A DNA stretch of 64,000 nucleotides from Maratus speciosus. Lineage: Eukaryota; Arthropoda; Arachnida; Araneae; Salticidae. Location: assembly GCA_963932465.1 (NCBI GenBank), contig OZ010799.1, forward strand, positions 281,986,083 to 282,050,082, written 5' to 3'. The notes under the pieces were generated by a model. It had not been told where the DNA came from. It was given only the letters and a program-made list of their open reading frames with translations, and did no database searches. A program made the translations under genes and the position numbers. Below, one piece after another: positions 10,101-19,930 of the stretch (the stretch's first letter is position 1; every line of letters starts with the position of its first letter).

Positions 10101-12169
10101 CACTGATAAAAATTTCACCGTTGGATTACGGGAAAAGCCTGGCAGCACAGATTCCAGCATTTTCCCGTAATCATACAGTATGTACCGTTATCTATTTAGA
10201 CTGTATTAGGCCGTAAATGACAGTAAATTTTTTGAACGTATCTGACCGTAAATCACAGTAACTTTCAAGACCGTATCTGACGTAAACCACAGTAACTTTC
10301 AAGAACGTATCTGACCGTAAATCACAGTAATAGGAGTGTATTTGACCGTTTATGACTTTTTTTTCCTTTTTTTATTTTAGTATCAATTATGATTTTGTTT
10401 CATTTTCCATTAAATATATATAAATTCTCAGTGTTTTCTATCTTTTAGGGAATTGAAACTGCATTTTACGTAAATGTTAGCAACAGCGATAGATAATATT
10501 CTAATTTTAGTGGATTATCAGCCAACTCATTCTAAAACATTATAATTAACAGCTTTCTATGTATTTACATGTCAATCATATATTCACATACGTTTCCGTT
10601 TTAATTTAAAAACTATCAAAAGAACGTTATTGTAATGTGTAATAAACGAGGAATAATAATATAATTATTACTGGATTATTATTATATTACATTATTTTAC
10701 ATTGAATTTTGAATCTGTCTTTTACAAAATTCAATCTCAGAGAAATGGACCCTTCACAACACTTAAAACCTAGATTTCCACTTTTAAATAAATTCATTTA
10801 AAATAATTTTCCAGATTTCAGTAACCGCTTTTCCTTTCTTCACCCTACAAAGTTAATATCGCTAAAATCTGATGTTTAAAAAAACTTAATAAATAATAAT
10901 ACTCCAAACACACCCCCCACCTTCACGCATATACTTATTACACAGAATTAAAATTTTTAATTTTTCTTTAAAAAGGATACTTTATTAATTGTATTAACAG
11001 AAATGCATTGAACGAGAATATAATGAAAATGTAAACAGTCTATTAAAACCCTTTAGCTATTTTTATAGTTTTTATTTAATACCTTTTCAGCAATTGATGT
11101 GAAATATAAGAAAAAAACCTTTACAATATTGGATTAAATTACATAATAATTGGCAACATTAAAAAATATTTCACAACTATTGCCTACCTCTTTTATTAAT
11201 TTGAATTCTTGTTTCACTGCAGTATAAATTTTTTGATAGTCGTGGCAATTTATCTATTTTTTATTTATCCATTTTATTATTATTATTATTGTTATTATTT
11301 TAGGATGAAGAAAGGAAAGGCGGTGAGTGTAATTTGGAAGAAAATTTTAATTGAATTTATTAAAAGGTTTTACAGTTGTGAAATGTGCATTTTTCTGAGA
11401 TTGAATAGATTACAGATAATGTATTTAATAATAATGTAATAATAATATTAAAACATAATAATAATATAACAACGTTATAGTAATATAAAGGCATAATAAT
11501 TTAGTAATATAATAACAGTTTTAAAACACAATAATAATGTGTTAGCAATATATAATAATGTATTATTATATTATTATTCCTATTTTATTACACATTAGTA
11601 CAATGACTTTCTTTAAATTATAATGGAAACTTATGCGAATATTTAAAGCATATGTACACAAACATCTGCCACTTACCTTGTTTTAAAATGGAAAGGCTGA
11701 CAATCATCTAGAATTAGGGTATTATCCATCACTATTACAGCCAGCATCCTCTAACACCTACGTACGGACAATCAAACTTATAGGCAAGATGGCTGCGATT
11801 AACACTGCTATTGAATTTCTCGGTAAAAAAAAAACGTGGTCTTGCTCAGAATCTAGAATGCGCGCGCCGCTGTTCCAGTGTAATCCACCTTTAGGTCACG
11901 GTTAGCGATCGGGAGTAACAGTAATTTACTAGACTAACCCCTGATCTGCCGTTAAAGGATGTAAAAGTCTGCGTTACATTATCCCCTTGACCGTATACGA
12001 CTGTTAGAGTGAGGTTAATACTGAAAAAATGATCAGTTACGGTCAAAAATAGCTTATTATTGTCAGTGACTGATATTTAGCGGGCAAGCGCAATATTTAC
12101 TACAATACAGTAATTTACAGTAAAATTATGCAGTAAAGTACTTTAAAGCAATAGCTATTTTTAACAGTG
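10101..12169. mobile_element. CACTG-ended inverted-repeat element, ~2.07 kb
   Basis: The ends are inverted CACTG(A/T)TAAAAAT, 12 of 13 bases matching. Both flanks are rich in GACCGTAA and ACAGTAA motifs. A second inverted pair lies inside: about 10550-10700 against 11555-11690 (shared AATGTGTAATAAA and AGGAATAATAATATAAT). No transposase ORF is seen. Target duplications are not clear, so the exact boundaries are less certain than the inner inverted arms. The shorter element at 19001-19317 has the same kind of terminus. Confidence 0.5.
10232..10345 (+). repeat. ~36-bp subterminal tandem repeat
   Basis: Three units carrying GTATCTGACCGTAAATCACA or variants, near 10238, 10273 and 10306. The same GACCGTAA motif occurs inverted near the other end of the element. 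Subterminal repeats of this kind often bind transposase; that role is inferred. Confidence 0.6.
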
Positions 12170-13242
12170 AAGGTATATTTATATAAACTGAAAAAAATCT
12201 TTGACAGTATTTGAAGATGCCACACGTTCAGAACTCCGTCCAAAAAGCTTGAGGCGTGATGAAACAAGAAGGTAAAAACAGTTTGTACCAGATATACTTG
12301 TTAGAGCCTCAAACACGGCACAGAAAAACCAGAAAATCATGTAAACAATGTGGAAAGCCAGTATGTTATGTATATTCCAGCACCTTTTGCTATTGTGCAG
12401 CTTGTCCACAAAATTTCACGTAAATGAAATATTTTTACGCTAAAAAAATACGTCTAACCCTTCATTCAAATTAAATTCAAGTTTTATTGATCTAAATCTA
12501 AATAATCTATCAATTTCCGTATTTTTCCACTGAAAATTCGCATGAGTACCCAGGTACCCTGGTCATTGATGACAGGTATAAAAATGTTTAATGCCTCGAA
12601 AAACTAATTGAAAATTTTAAAGTGATTATACTAACTGACTTTGAATACTACAAATAATGGGGATCTAAATTAATATTATTTTCTTTTGATATTAACACTC
12701 TGAAAACGGGATAAAAAGACAACAAATGTACCCGGGTACCCGGTCATTAACATAAAGGTTAATAAATGTTTTATTCATTCTACTAAATCATGGAATCCTA
12801 TTATTACCGTATTACTGAATTTAATATGTATAATCGTAATAAAGTTTGAGTTCATGTATTTTTGCATAAGAGTGCAACAGCTATTGCACCAAGATCTTAA
12901 TATTTATAAAGGTAGTTATTTTACTAAATCAACTTATTTATCCCGTTGGACGTACAATTTCCGACTTGTTTTTTTCTTATTTTCTACTTGGAAATTATGT
13001 TTTTCATGTGAGCTTGTTGAGACTATATACTGTAAGATATTTCAGAAACGTTTACAAAAATTAGTATAAATTCGCAGTTATCTTCTTTTCTGTAAATGTT
13101 TCTCTGAATTCAATGACTTCAGGGAAAGATCCCGCATTGTCATAAAGGTCTACTTTTATTTTTTTTTTTTTTCTATAAGGAGATATAATATTACCACGAA
13201 TGAAAATATATAATAAAATATTTCGAGTTTCTTGATTTAAAA
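12170..13242. other. AT-rich sequence with a paired GTACCC(G)GGTACC motif
   Basis: No gene seen. Two related stretches, at about 12546-12572 and 12729-12756, each contain a palindromic GTACC-GGTAC core followed by GGTCATT. They may be the ends of a decayed ~200-bp element. Confidence 0.35.
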
Positions 13243-13254
13243 GTTTTTAGCATG
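13243..13254. repeat. Target-site duplication of the Penelope-like composite, left
   Basis: GTTTTTAGCATG, repeated exactly at 18717-18728 on the far side of the whole composite. Confidence 0.8.
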
Positions 13255-13325
13255 AAAACATGTATAATAATCACTTATAAAAAAATTAAGTTAAATAATG
13301 CTATAAAAAGTGATAGAATATCTTT

Positions 13326-13384
13326 ATTAAGACTTACGATCGTTTCATCGCACAATCGGCGACATTTTCAAAATCAATCATAAT
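13326..13384 (-). ncRNA. Hammerhead-like motif in the inverted copy
   Basis: Same fold as described for the full copy at 18615-18673, on the minus strand. Its stem III palindrome is CGATCG, as in the truncated copy. Core UUGAAAA and GAAA and cleavage triplet GUA are unchanged. Confidence 0.4.
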
Positions 13385-13631
13385 AGAAAATATTTTCACA
13401 TAACTTAAAAACAATAATATAGTAAACAATGTCACGAGACATGAAGCATAATGAAAATATTGCAACCATAAAATAAAATAAAAATTAAATTAGCTATTTG
13501 CGAGCGTGGATTAATTTTCACATAATTTAAAAAACAACATGGTAAACAATGTCACGAGACATCAAACATACTGAAAAACATTGCAAAACATAAAATAAAA
13601 TAAAATTAACTTGGCTATTTGCGAGTGTGGA

Positions 13632-14710
13632 TTAATTTTTACTATTGTTTCTACAATTACTTAGTATCTCTTTCCAAATTCTAGGTAAATCAAGGGACAC
13701 AGAATCATTGCAAATATTCTCGTTGCGTAAAAATATTTCTATTGATTCTCGGACTATGGATGGTAAATAAAATCTTGATGGATAAATTAACTTGCTATTT
13801 TTAAATTCAATCTGTAAAGGTTCTTCGCTGCATAATCTGGCCAAAGCTGTGGTTCTTCTATTGTATTTGATGTCTGCTATATGTTCTTTGATTCTAGTTT
13901 TAAGTTTTCTGATTGTCATACCTATATAAAACTGCTTTGTTCCATCTTCTTTGGTGAAAGGTATTTCGTATACTCCAGCTAATTGGTTGGACTCAATTTG
14001 ATCTATTTTCTTGCATCCTATTTTTTTTATTTTCATGGATGGTTTTGCGACTAGGAAGATATTGAATTTATTGAGTTCATATTTTAAACGTTCGAAGAAA
14101 CCAGGAAAATATTGTAAAGTGGATAACGTGGAATTTTCTGGCTTGAAATTTCTTTTCTTTTTGGAATTATAGATTTTAGATTAGGCTTACCTGGAAAAAT
14201 GTATTTTGGCCCGCGCTCAAACACTTTTATTTCTTCTTCCGTTAAAGGTCTGCTAGATAAATTCAGAAATTCCACAGGTTGGCATATATGGTTGATATAG
14301 GACTTTTGTGCGTTGCAAAGATTTTCTATCTTGCGAGCTTGTACCTTTTCTTTCAAGCGGATTTTACCGTATCTATATTTTTCCAGGCTGTTCATGAGAA
14401 TATCAAATATATATTGTGGAGTAGAGGCTGCGAATTCATAATATAAATCTAAGGTTTTCTGTTGTAGTTTACTAATATATGCATACTTCTTTCTAATACA
14501 TAATATTAAACATTTACTCTCAAATTGTCTATTAAGATCAGTAAAATTATAATTAGCAAATTTATTTCTGTTTTTCAAAAATGACGGAATTATGTTCCTA
14601 CTTCGGCATAATTTAAGTAAATCCAAATTCAAAAGTTCCCGATCCAGACGTAGTCTTTCATATTTGAAACGCAAAAATATTTTCTTATCAAACTCTTCAA
14701 ACATATTCAT
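13632..14710 (-). pseudogene. Penelope-like polyprotein, inverted copy, RT core deleted
   Basis: On the minus strand the N-terminal region starts at 14710 (MNMFEEFDKK) and reads to LKSII. There 1276 bp, corresponding to 16565-17840 of the full copy, are missing (junction at 14162/14163). The deletion removes RT motifs A, B and C and shifts the frame, so translation stops soon after. The C-terminal part is still open (14036-13632) and holds a complete GIY-YIG domain with GVY...YIG, the following Arg, and the RES glutamate region. This copy keeps a TGC cysteine codon at the position where the full copy has a stop. It cannot encode a working RT, but its GIY-YIG part is undamaged. Confidence 0.9.
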
Positions 14711-14739
14711 TCCAGCATCGAAGAAATGTTATAAAAACA

Positions 14740-14744
14740 AGTGA
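14740..14744. other. Inverted/direct junction filler
   Basis: Five bases (AGTGA) separate the 5' end of the inverted copy from the truncation point of the direct copy. They match neither, which fits a template switch or end-joining event during insertion. Confidence 0.5.
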
Positions 14745-15619
14745 AACTTTCTGAACCAGATTAATAATCTTGATACTAAAATTAAATTTACATTGGAAAT
14801 AGAAGAAAATGGTACGCTACCGTATTTAGATGTATTATTAATCAAGACGCACCAAGGAATAAAGCGCACTGTGTACAGAGAGCCCATAGCCAGTCAATCC
14901 ATTATCCCTAATAATGCGCAAGCACCTTTTTCATACAAAGTTTCTGCATTTAGACATTCTATTCAGAGAGCTTTCACATTTTGTACCCCTGAACATTTAA
15001 ATAACGAAATAAATAAAATATATGATATTGCAAGAAACAATGGATACAAAGAAAGCACGATAGAAAAATTAATTAAGAGCTTGAAGAACAAAAAGAAAAG
15101 AAATTTCAAGCCACAAAAATCCACGTTATCCACTTTACAATATTTTCCTTGTTTCTTCGAACGTTTAAAATATAAACTCAATAAATTCAATATCTTCCTA
15201 GTCGCAAAACCATCCATGAAAATAAAAATAAAGTATGCAAGAAAATAGATCAAATTGAGTCCAACCAATTAGCAGGAGTATACGAAATACCTTTCACCAA
15301 AGAAGATGGAACAAAGCAGTTTTATATAGGTATGACAAGCAGAAAACTTAAAACTAGAATCAAAGAACATATAGCAGACATTAAATACAATAGAAGAACC
15401 ACAGCTTTGGCCAGATTATGCAGCGAAGAACCTTTACAGATTGAATTTAAAAATAGCAAGTTAATTTATCCATCAAGATTTTATTTACCATCCATAGTCC
15501 GAGAATCAATAGAAATATTTTTACGCAACGAGAATATTTGCAATGATTCTGTGTCCCTTGATTTACCTAGAATTTGGAAAGAGATACTAAGTAATTGTAG
15601 AAACAATAGTAAAAATTAA
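14745..15619 (+). pseudogene. Penelope-like polyprotein, 5'-truncated direct copy
   Basis: It begins just after the YVDD region and reads through the RT C-terminus (LEIEENGTLPYLDVLL at 14793) into the linker. Near 15225-15235 one A-rich base is lost relative to the full copy, putting the rest out of frame. The GIY-YIG reading resumes (YIGM...KTRIKEH) and ends at the same SKN stop (15617-15619). Differences from the full copy are few: Arg-Glu-Pro for Arg-Lys-Pro, an extra Arg in the KKK run, and a Cys for Gly. It acts structurally as the upstream pseudo-LTR. Confidence 0.9.
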
Positions 15620-15863
15620 TCCACACTCGCAAATAGCCATGTTAATTTTATTTTATTTTATGTTTTGAAATGTTTTTCAGTATGCTTGATGTCTCGTGAC
15701 ATTGTTTACCATGTTGTTTTTAAATTGTGAAAATTAATCCACGCTCGCAAATAGCTAATTTTATTTTTATTTTATTTTATGGTTGCAATATTTTCATTAT
15801 GCTTCATGTCTCGTGACATTGTTTACTATATTATTGTTTTTAAGTTATGTGAAAATATTTTCT

Positions 15864-15922
15864 ATTATGATTGATTTTGAAAATGTCGCCGATTGTGCGA
15901 TGAAACGATCGTAAGTCTTAAT
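15864..15922 (+). ncRNA. Hammerhead-like motif in the pseudo-LTR copy
   Basis: Identical core to the full copy, with stem III as the perfect palindrome CGATCG. Predicted cleavage would fall after A15913, about 50 nt before the junction with the full unit. Confidence 0.4.
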
Positions 15923-16016
15923 AAAGATATTCTATCACTTTTTATAGCATTATTTAACTTAATTTGCTTATAAGTGATTATTATACATGTTTTTATTACA
16001 TTTCTTCGATGCTGGA

Positions 16017-18368
16017 ATGAATATGTTTGAAGAGTTTGATAAGAAAATATTTTCGCGTTTCAAATATGAAAGACTACGCCTGCATCGGGAACTTTTGAAT
16101 TTGGATTTTCTTAAATTATGCCGAAGTAGGAACATAATTCCGTCATTTTTGAAAAACAGAAATAAATTTGCTAATTATAATTTTACTGATCTTAATAAAC
16201 AATTTGAGAGTAAATGTTTAATATTATGTGTTAGAAAGAAGTATGCATATATTAGTAAACTACAACAGAAAACCTTAGATTTATATTATGAATTCGCAGC
16301 CTCTACTCCACAATATATATTTGATATTCTCATGAACAGCCTGGAAAAATATAGATACGGTAAAATCCGCTTGAAAGAAAAGGTACAAGCTCGCAAGATA
16401 GAAAATCTTTGCAACGCACAAAAGTCCTATATCAACCATATATGACAACCTGTGGAATTTCTGAATTTATCTAGCAGACCTTTAACGGAAGAAGAAATAA
16501 AAGTGCTTGAGCGCGGGCCAAAATACATTTTTCCATGTAAGCCTAATCTAAAATCTATAATTCCGGAACTCGAAAACATTGTACAGTCGGCTAATAACGA
16601 TCATAAAGAAGAAATTCGCAATGTTATGTACCACGAACTTAAGAAGTTAATTAAGCAACCCACAATAGTACGAAAGGAAGAATTGAATATTTTGAAAAAT
16701 CTTAAACTTGATACAGAAATTATTTTAGTCCAAACAGATAAATCTAATAAATTAGCCATATTAAATACTGATGACTATAAAAATAAAATGGTACAGTGTA
16801 TTAACAATATGGATTGTCAACAAGTCAAGAAGAATCCACTTAACATAATTAACAAAAAAGTAAACGAATTGGTTAATAAAGGGAGCTGGCCTGATAATAT
16901 GAAAGTTCTAATGAAAATTAATAAGTTAGCAGTAATCCCAGAAATTGTCGGCAGACTCAAAGACCACAAAATAGATATGCCAATAAGGCCAATAGTAAAT
17001 AAATGCTCAAGCCCCACATATTTTATGGAAAAAGCTTTTGTAGTTTTATTGAAAAATATTTCGCCCAACTCTGATCATGTAATTAATTCAACTTATGAGT
17101 TCATTCAATATTTGAACAACATTAATTTACCTCAGAATTATTTAATTGCCAGTCTAGATGTAGTCTCTTTATACCCATCTATTGATACCCAAAAAGCCGT
17201 TACTAATATAAATAACTGCATCGACCACATGGAGAGTATTAACGAAAATATGAAAATTACTCTAAAGAGTGCTCTTAATCTCATAGTTAATAATAATTAC
17301 TTCACTTTCGACGGCAAAATATGCAAACAGAATAACGGAGCTCCAATGGGTTCTCCTATATCAGGATTATTAGCTGAATTCATATTACGACCTCTTGAAA
17401 TGAATTTAAACAATTTGGATTATACCCCCCATGCATGGATCAGATACGTAGACGATATTTTCATCGTATGGCAACATGAAGAAACCTTGCTCAATAACTT
17501 TCTAAACCAGATTAATAATCTTGATTCTAAAATTAAATTTACATTGGAAATAGAAGAAAATGGTACGCTACCGTATTTAGATGTATTATTAATCAAGACG
17601 CACCAAGGAATAAAGCGCACTGTGTACAGAAAGCCCATAGCCAGTCAATCCATTATCCCTAATAATGCGCAAGCACCTTTTTCATACAAAGTTTCTGCAT
17701 TTAGACATTCTATTCAGAGAGCTTTCACAGTTTGTACCCCTGAACATTTAAATAACGAAATAAATAAAATATATGATATTGCAAGAAACAATGGATACAA
17801 AGAAAGCACCATAGAAAAATTAATTAAGAGCTTGAAGAACAAAAAGAAAAATTTCAAGCCACAAAATTCCACGTTATCCACTTTACAATATTTTCCTGGT
17901 TTCTTCGAACGTTTAAAATATAAACTCAATAAATTCAATATCTTCCTAGTCGCAAAACCATCCATGAAAATAAAAAATATAGTATGCAAGAAAATGGATC
18001 AAATTGAGTCCAACCAATTAGCTGGAGTATACGAAATACCTTTCACCAAAGAAGATGGAACAAAGCAGTTTTATATAGGTATGACAATCAGAAAACTTAA
18101 AACTAGAATCAAAGAACATATAGCAGACATCAAATACAATAGAAGAACCACAGCTTTGGCCAGATTATGCAGCGAAGAACCTTTACAGATTGAATTTAAA
18201 AATAGCAAGTTAATTTATCCATCAAGATTTTATTTACCATCCATAGTCCGAGAATCAATAGAAATATTTTTACGCAACGAGAATATTTGCAATGATTCTG
18301 TGTCCCTTGATTTACCTAGAATTTGGAAAGAGATACTAAGTAATTGTAGAATCAATAGTAAAAATTAA
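16017..18368 (+). pseudogene. Penelope-like reverse transcriptase / GIY-YIG endonuclease, one nonsense codon
   Basis: A 783-codon frame, close to the usual length for Penelope ORFs, is broken only by TGA at 16443-16445 (residue 143). The inverted copy has TGC there, so one C-to-A change disables it. RT motifs are intact: LDVVSLYPSI with catalytic D381, GAPMGSP at about 441-447, and YVDD with D479/D480. A linker leads to the endonuclease: GVY at 670-672, YIG at 686-688, R692 and candidate catalytic glutamates E746/E749. The cysteine/zinc pattern often found before GIY-YIG in such elements is not evident. I take ATG 16017 because the inverted copy starts at the same Met; an in-frame ATG at 15987 lies partly in the junction extension. 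Expected role: target-primed reverse transcription in the nucleus. Readthrough aside, this copy should be inactive. Confidence 0.95.
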
Positions 18369-18600
18369 TCCACACTCGCAAATAGCCAAGTTAATTTTAT
18401 TTTATTTTATGTTTTGCAATGTTTTTCAGTATGTTTGATGTCTCGTGACATTGTTTACCATGTTGTTTTTAAATTATGTGAAAATTAATCCACGCTCGCA
18501 AATAGCTAATTTAATTTTTATTTTATTTTATGGTTGCAATATTTTCATTATGCTTCATGTCTCGTGACATTGTTTACTATATTATTGCTTTTAAGTTATG
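18362..18600 (+). repeat. Two 119-bp repeats in the 3' UTR
   Basis: Both units begin AAAATTAATCCAC(A/G)CTCGCAAATAGC and contain GTCTCGTGACATTGTTTAC. The same pair follows the ORF in the truncated copy (about 15612-15848) and in the inverted copy (about 13390-13631), so the duplication predates this insertion and belongs to the family. Confidence 0.9.
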
Positions 18601-18614
18601 TGAAAATATTTTCT

Positions 18615-18673
18615 ATTATGATTGATTTTGAAAATGTCGCCGATTGTGCGATGAAACGATTGTAAGTCTTAAT
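18615..18673 (+). ncRNA. Hammerhead-like ribozyme candidate, full copy
   Basis: A type-I hammerhead layout can be drawn. Stem I has an outer helix ATTA/TAAT and an inner helix GATT/AGTC. The core is UUGAAAA where the consensus is CUGANGA. Stem II is TCGC/GCGA with a 7-nt loop, but with extra TG and T at its base. Then come GAAA, a very short stem III (CGATTG, palindromic CGATCG in the sister copies), and cleavage triplet GUA, with cutting expected after A18664. Positions C3 and G8 are changed together to U and A, which would keep their pair. Hammerheads are known in the terminal repeats of Penelope-like elements, so the location is right. The unpaired bases at the base of stem II argue against activity. 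Confidence 0.42.
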
Positions 18674-18716
18674 AAAGATATTCTATCACTTTTTATAGCA
18701 TTATTTAACTTAATTT

Positions 18717-18728
18717 GTTTTTAGCATG
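18717..18728. repeat. Target-site duplication of the Penelope-like composite, right
   Basis: GTTTTTAGCATG, identical to 13243-13254. The first G could be element-derived, leaving 11 bp. Confidence 0.8.
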
Positions 18729-19000
18729 GTAAGAAATTTAATCATAGAACAATAATAAAACAATGTTAATATTAATGCTGTTAATTTATTATATTTGTCT
18801 TTAAAACATGTTTGTTGAACCAGGAAATATTTACTTGAAAATAGATAGCTTTCGAAACACTAAACTTCCGGCTTCAGAAAACTGATTAAAACACTATAAA
18901 AACTGCTTGGAAATGATTTCGAAAATCAGTGGTTGCAAGTAGACTTTGATTTCATAAATACGAGGGCTGTTTAATAAGGAATGATCGTAATTTATTTATT

Positions 19001-19317
19001 CACTGAAAAAAAAAGGACTAAAATACAGAAATTGTACTGGCAATCGAGACGCCAGTACTATTTCTGTACTTTAATGGGAATTTTCCACCGTAAATTCCTG
19101 AAAAAGAGACATTTTTCAGTAATTTACCGGGAAAATTTTCCGTTAAAATAAGGAAAAACAATGGCGTCTCGATTGCCAGTGCAATTTCCGTGTTTTAGTG
19201 GGAAAAACGGATATTTTTCTGTAATTTACGGGGGAAAGATTTCCGTTAAAATACGGAAATAGACTGGCGTCTCAATTGCTAGTACAGTTTCCGTATTTTA
19301 ATACGTTTTTTACAGTG
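19001..19317. mobile_element. CACTG-ended MITE nested in the mariner relic
   Basis: 317 bp with ends CACTGAAAAAA and TTTTTTACAGTG. Inside, a ~125-bp module built from TTTCCGT(T/A)AAAAT and the palindrome-forming pair GGCAATCGAGACGCC / GGCGTCTCGATTGCC repeats about 2.5 times. No target duplication is evident. Terminus type is shared with 10101-12169. Confidence 0.6.
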
Positions 19318-19559
19318 TTGGCATGCTTTATTGGACACAATTTTACTTTTATGTTCCATTGTTAGCTTAATGTGTAATGAATACATGGTAATTTTTTTAT
19401 CCATTTATTTCCAGTAGTACATCAATGAGAGACATGAAAGTTCAGATGCTTTCAGTTTCACATACAAGAACGATCTAGACAACACGGAATGAGCAAGTAT
19501 GCTCTTGCCTGCTGGAAATCTTGCTTTCGCCAGAAGAAATCGTCAGTCAAAGAGTACGC

Positions 19560-19930
19560 TATAGAAGACTTATGGAGAGTCTGTTCTTCCCAGCATCACA
19601 GTTAAATGATGGTTTGAGATGTTTAAGAATGAGAAAGACAAACAACATCAAAGAAAGCTGGACGCAGAATTCCTATAACTGAACTTATAAAAGTCAATAT
19701 AACACCGTTCTTATTATTGTCCGAGGAGATCGTTAGATATGAGAACTGTTATAAATATTGCAGTTATAATGGCGTGCTACCCACATGTTTTTAAATGTGA
19801 AGATGAAACGTGCTTGTGCGCCTTAAATTCCTAGACTCCTGATACAAGAAAAACAGGACGTTCGCCTGGAGGTTGTTCAATATTGAAAGTAATGTTAAGT
19901 GAACTTGAGCTGAATCCCCTAATGTAATAA
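19560..19930 (+). pseudogene. Mariner transposase fragment, heavily decayed
   Basis: The frame from 19794 reads NVKMKRACA, a stop, then IPRLLIQEKQDVRLEVVQ. This matches the mariner transposase segment between the N-terminal DNA-binding helices and the catalytic domain, where family members typically have a K-M-K-R-hydrophobic-C-A block followed by W-x-P-R-L-L. Upstream, an out-of-frame IIVRGDR may be the linker before the second helix-turn-helix. Stops and frame changes occur every few dozen codons, and the DDD catalytic region is not recognisable. It is a dead remnant. Confidence 0.65.

Larger units (their letters stand above)
14745..15965 (+). repeat. Upstream pseudo-LTR (1221 bp)
   Basis: Collinear with 17496-18716, at most a few percent diverged by eye. 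In Penelope-like elements the upstream partial copy can supply the promoter for the downstream full unit. That role here is inferred. Confidence 0.85.
13255..18716. mobile_element. Composite Penelope-like retroelement (inverted copy, pseudo-LTR copy, full copy)
   Basis: One insertion of 5462 bp bounded by an exact 12-bp direct repeat. From left to right it holds: an inverted copy (13255-14739) lacking 1276 bp of its middle; a 5-nt filler; a 5'-truncated direct copy (14745-15965); and a full unit (15966-18716). The truncated copy and the 3' end of the full unit are offset by exactly 2751 bp, so they form a tandem pseudo-LTR pair of 1221 bp. Such complex tandem and inverted arrangements are characteristic of Penelope-like elements, which use a telomerase-related RT and a GIY-YIG endonuclease. 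The outer end of the inverted copy and the tandem junction both carry the same ~26-bp extension (TTATAAGTGATTATTATACA plus a few bases), as described for Penelope. One target duplication around the whole block means all parts probably entered together. Confidence 0.9.
15966..18716 (+). mobile_element. Full-length Penelope-like unit (2751 bp)
   Basis: The unit starts with the ~26-bp extension right after the end of the truncated copy and ends at TTAACTTAATTT before the target duplication. It has a very short leader, one long ORF frame (16017-18368), and a 348-bp 3' UTR with two 119-bp repeats, a hammerhead-like motif and an AATAAA signal at 18671-18676. Confidence 0.85.
17496..18716 (+). repeat. 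Downstream pseudo-LTR (1221 bp)
   Basis: The 3' part of the full unit, collinear with 14745-15965 at an exact 2751-bp offset. It covers the RT C-terminus, the GIY-YIG domain and the 3' UTR. Confidence 0.85.

Noticed and set aside
14963..15268. Minus-strand ORF of 101 residues (and similar ones at 16817-17068, 17420-17638, 17714-17989)
   Set aside because: Antisense shadows of the Penelope-like coding sequence.
16452..18368. Treating the frame after the internal stop as a separate gene
   Set aside because: It is in the same frame as the upstream part, begins at a GTG with no start context, and the sister copy reads straight through this point with a Cys codon.
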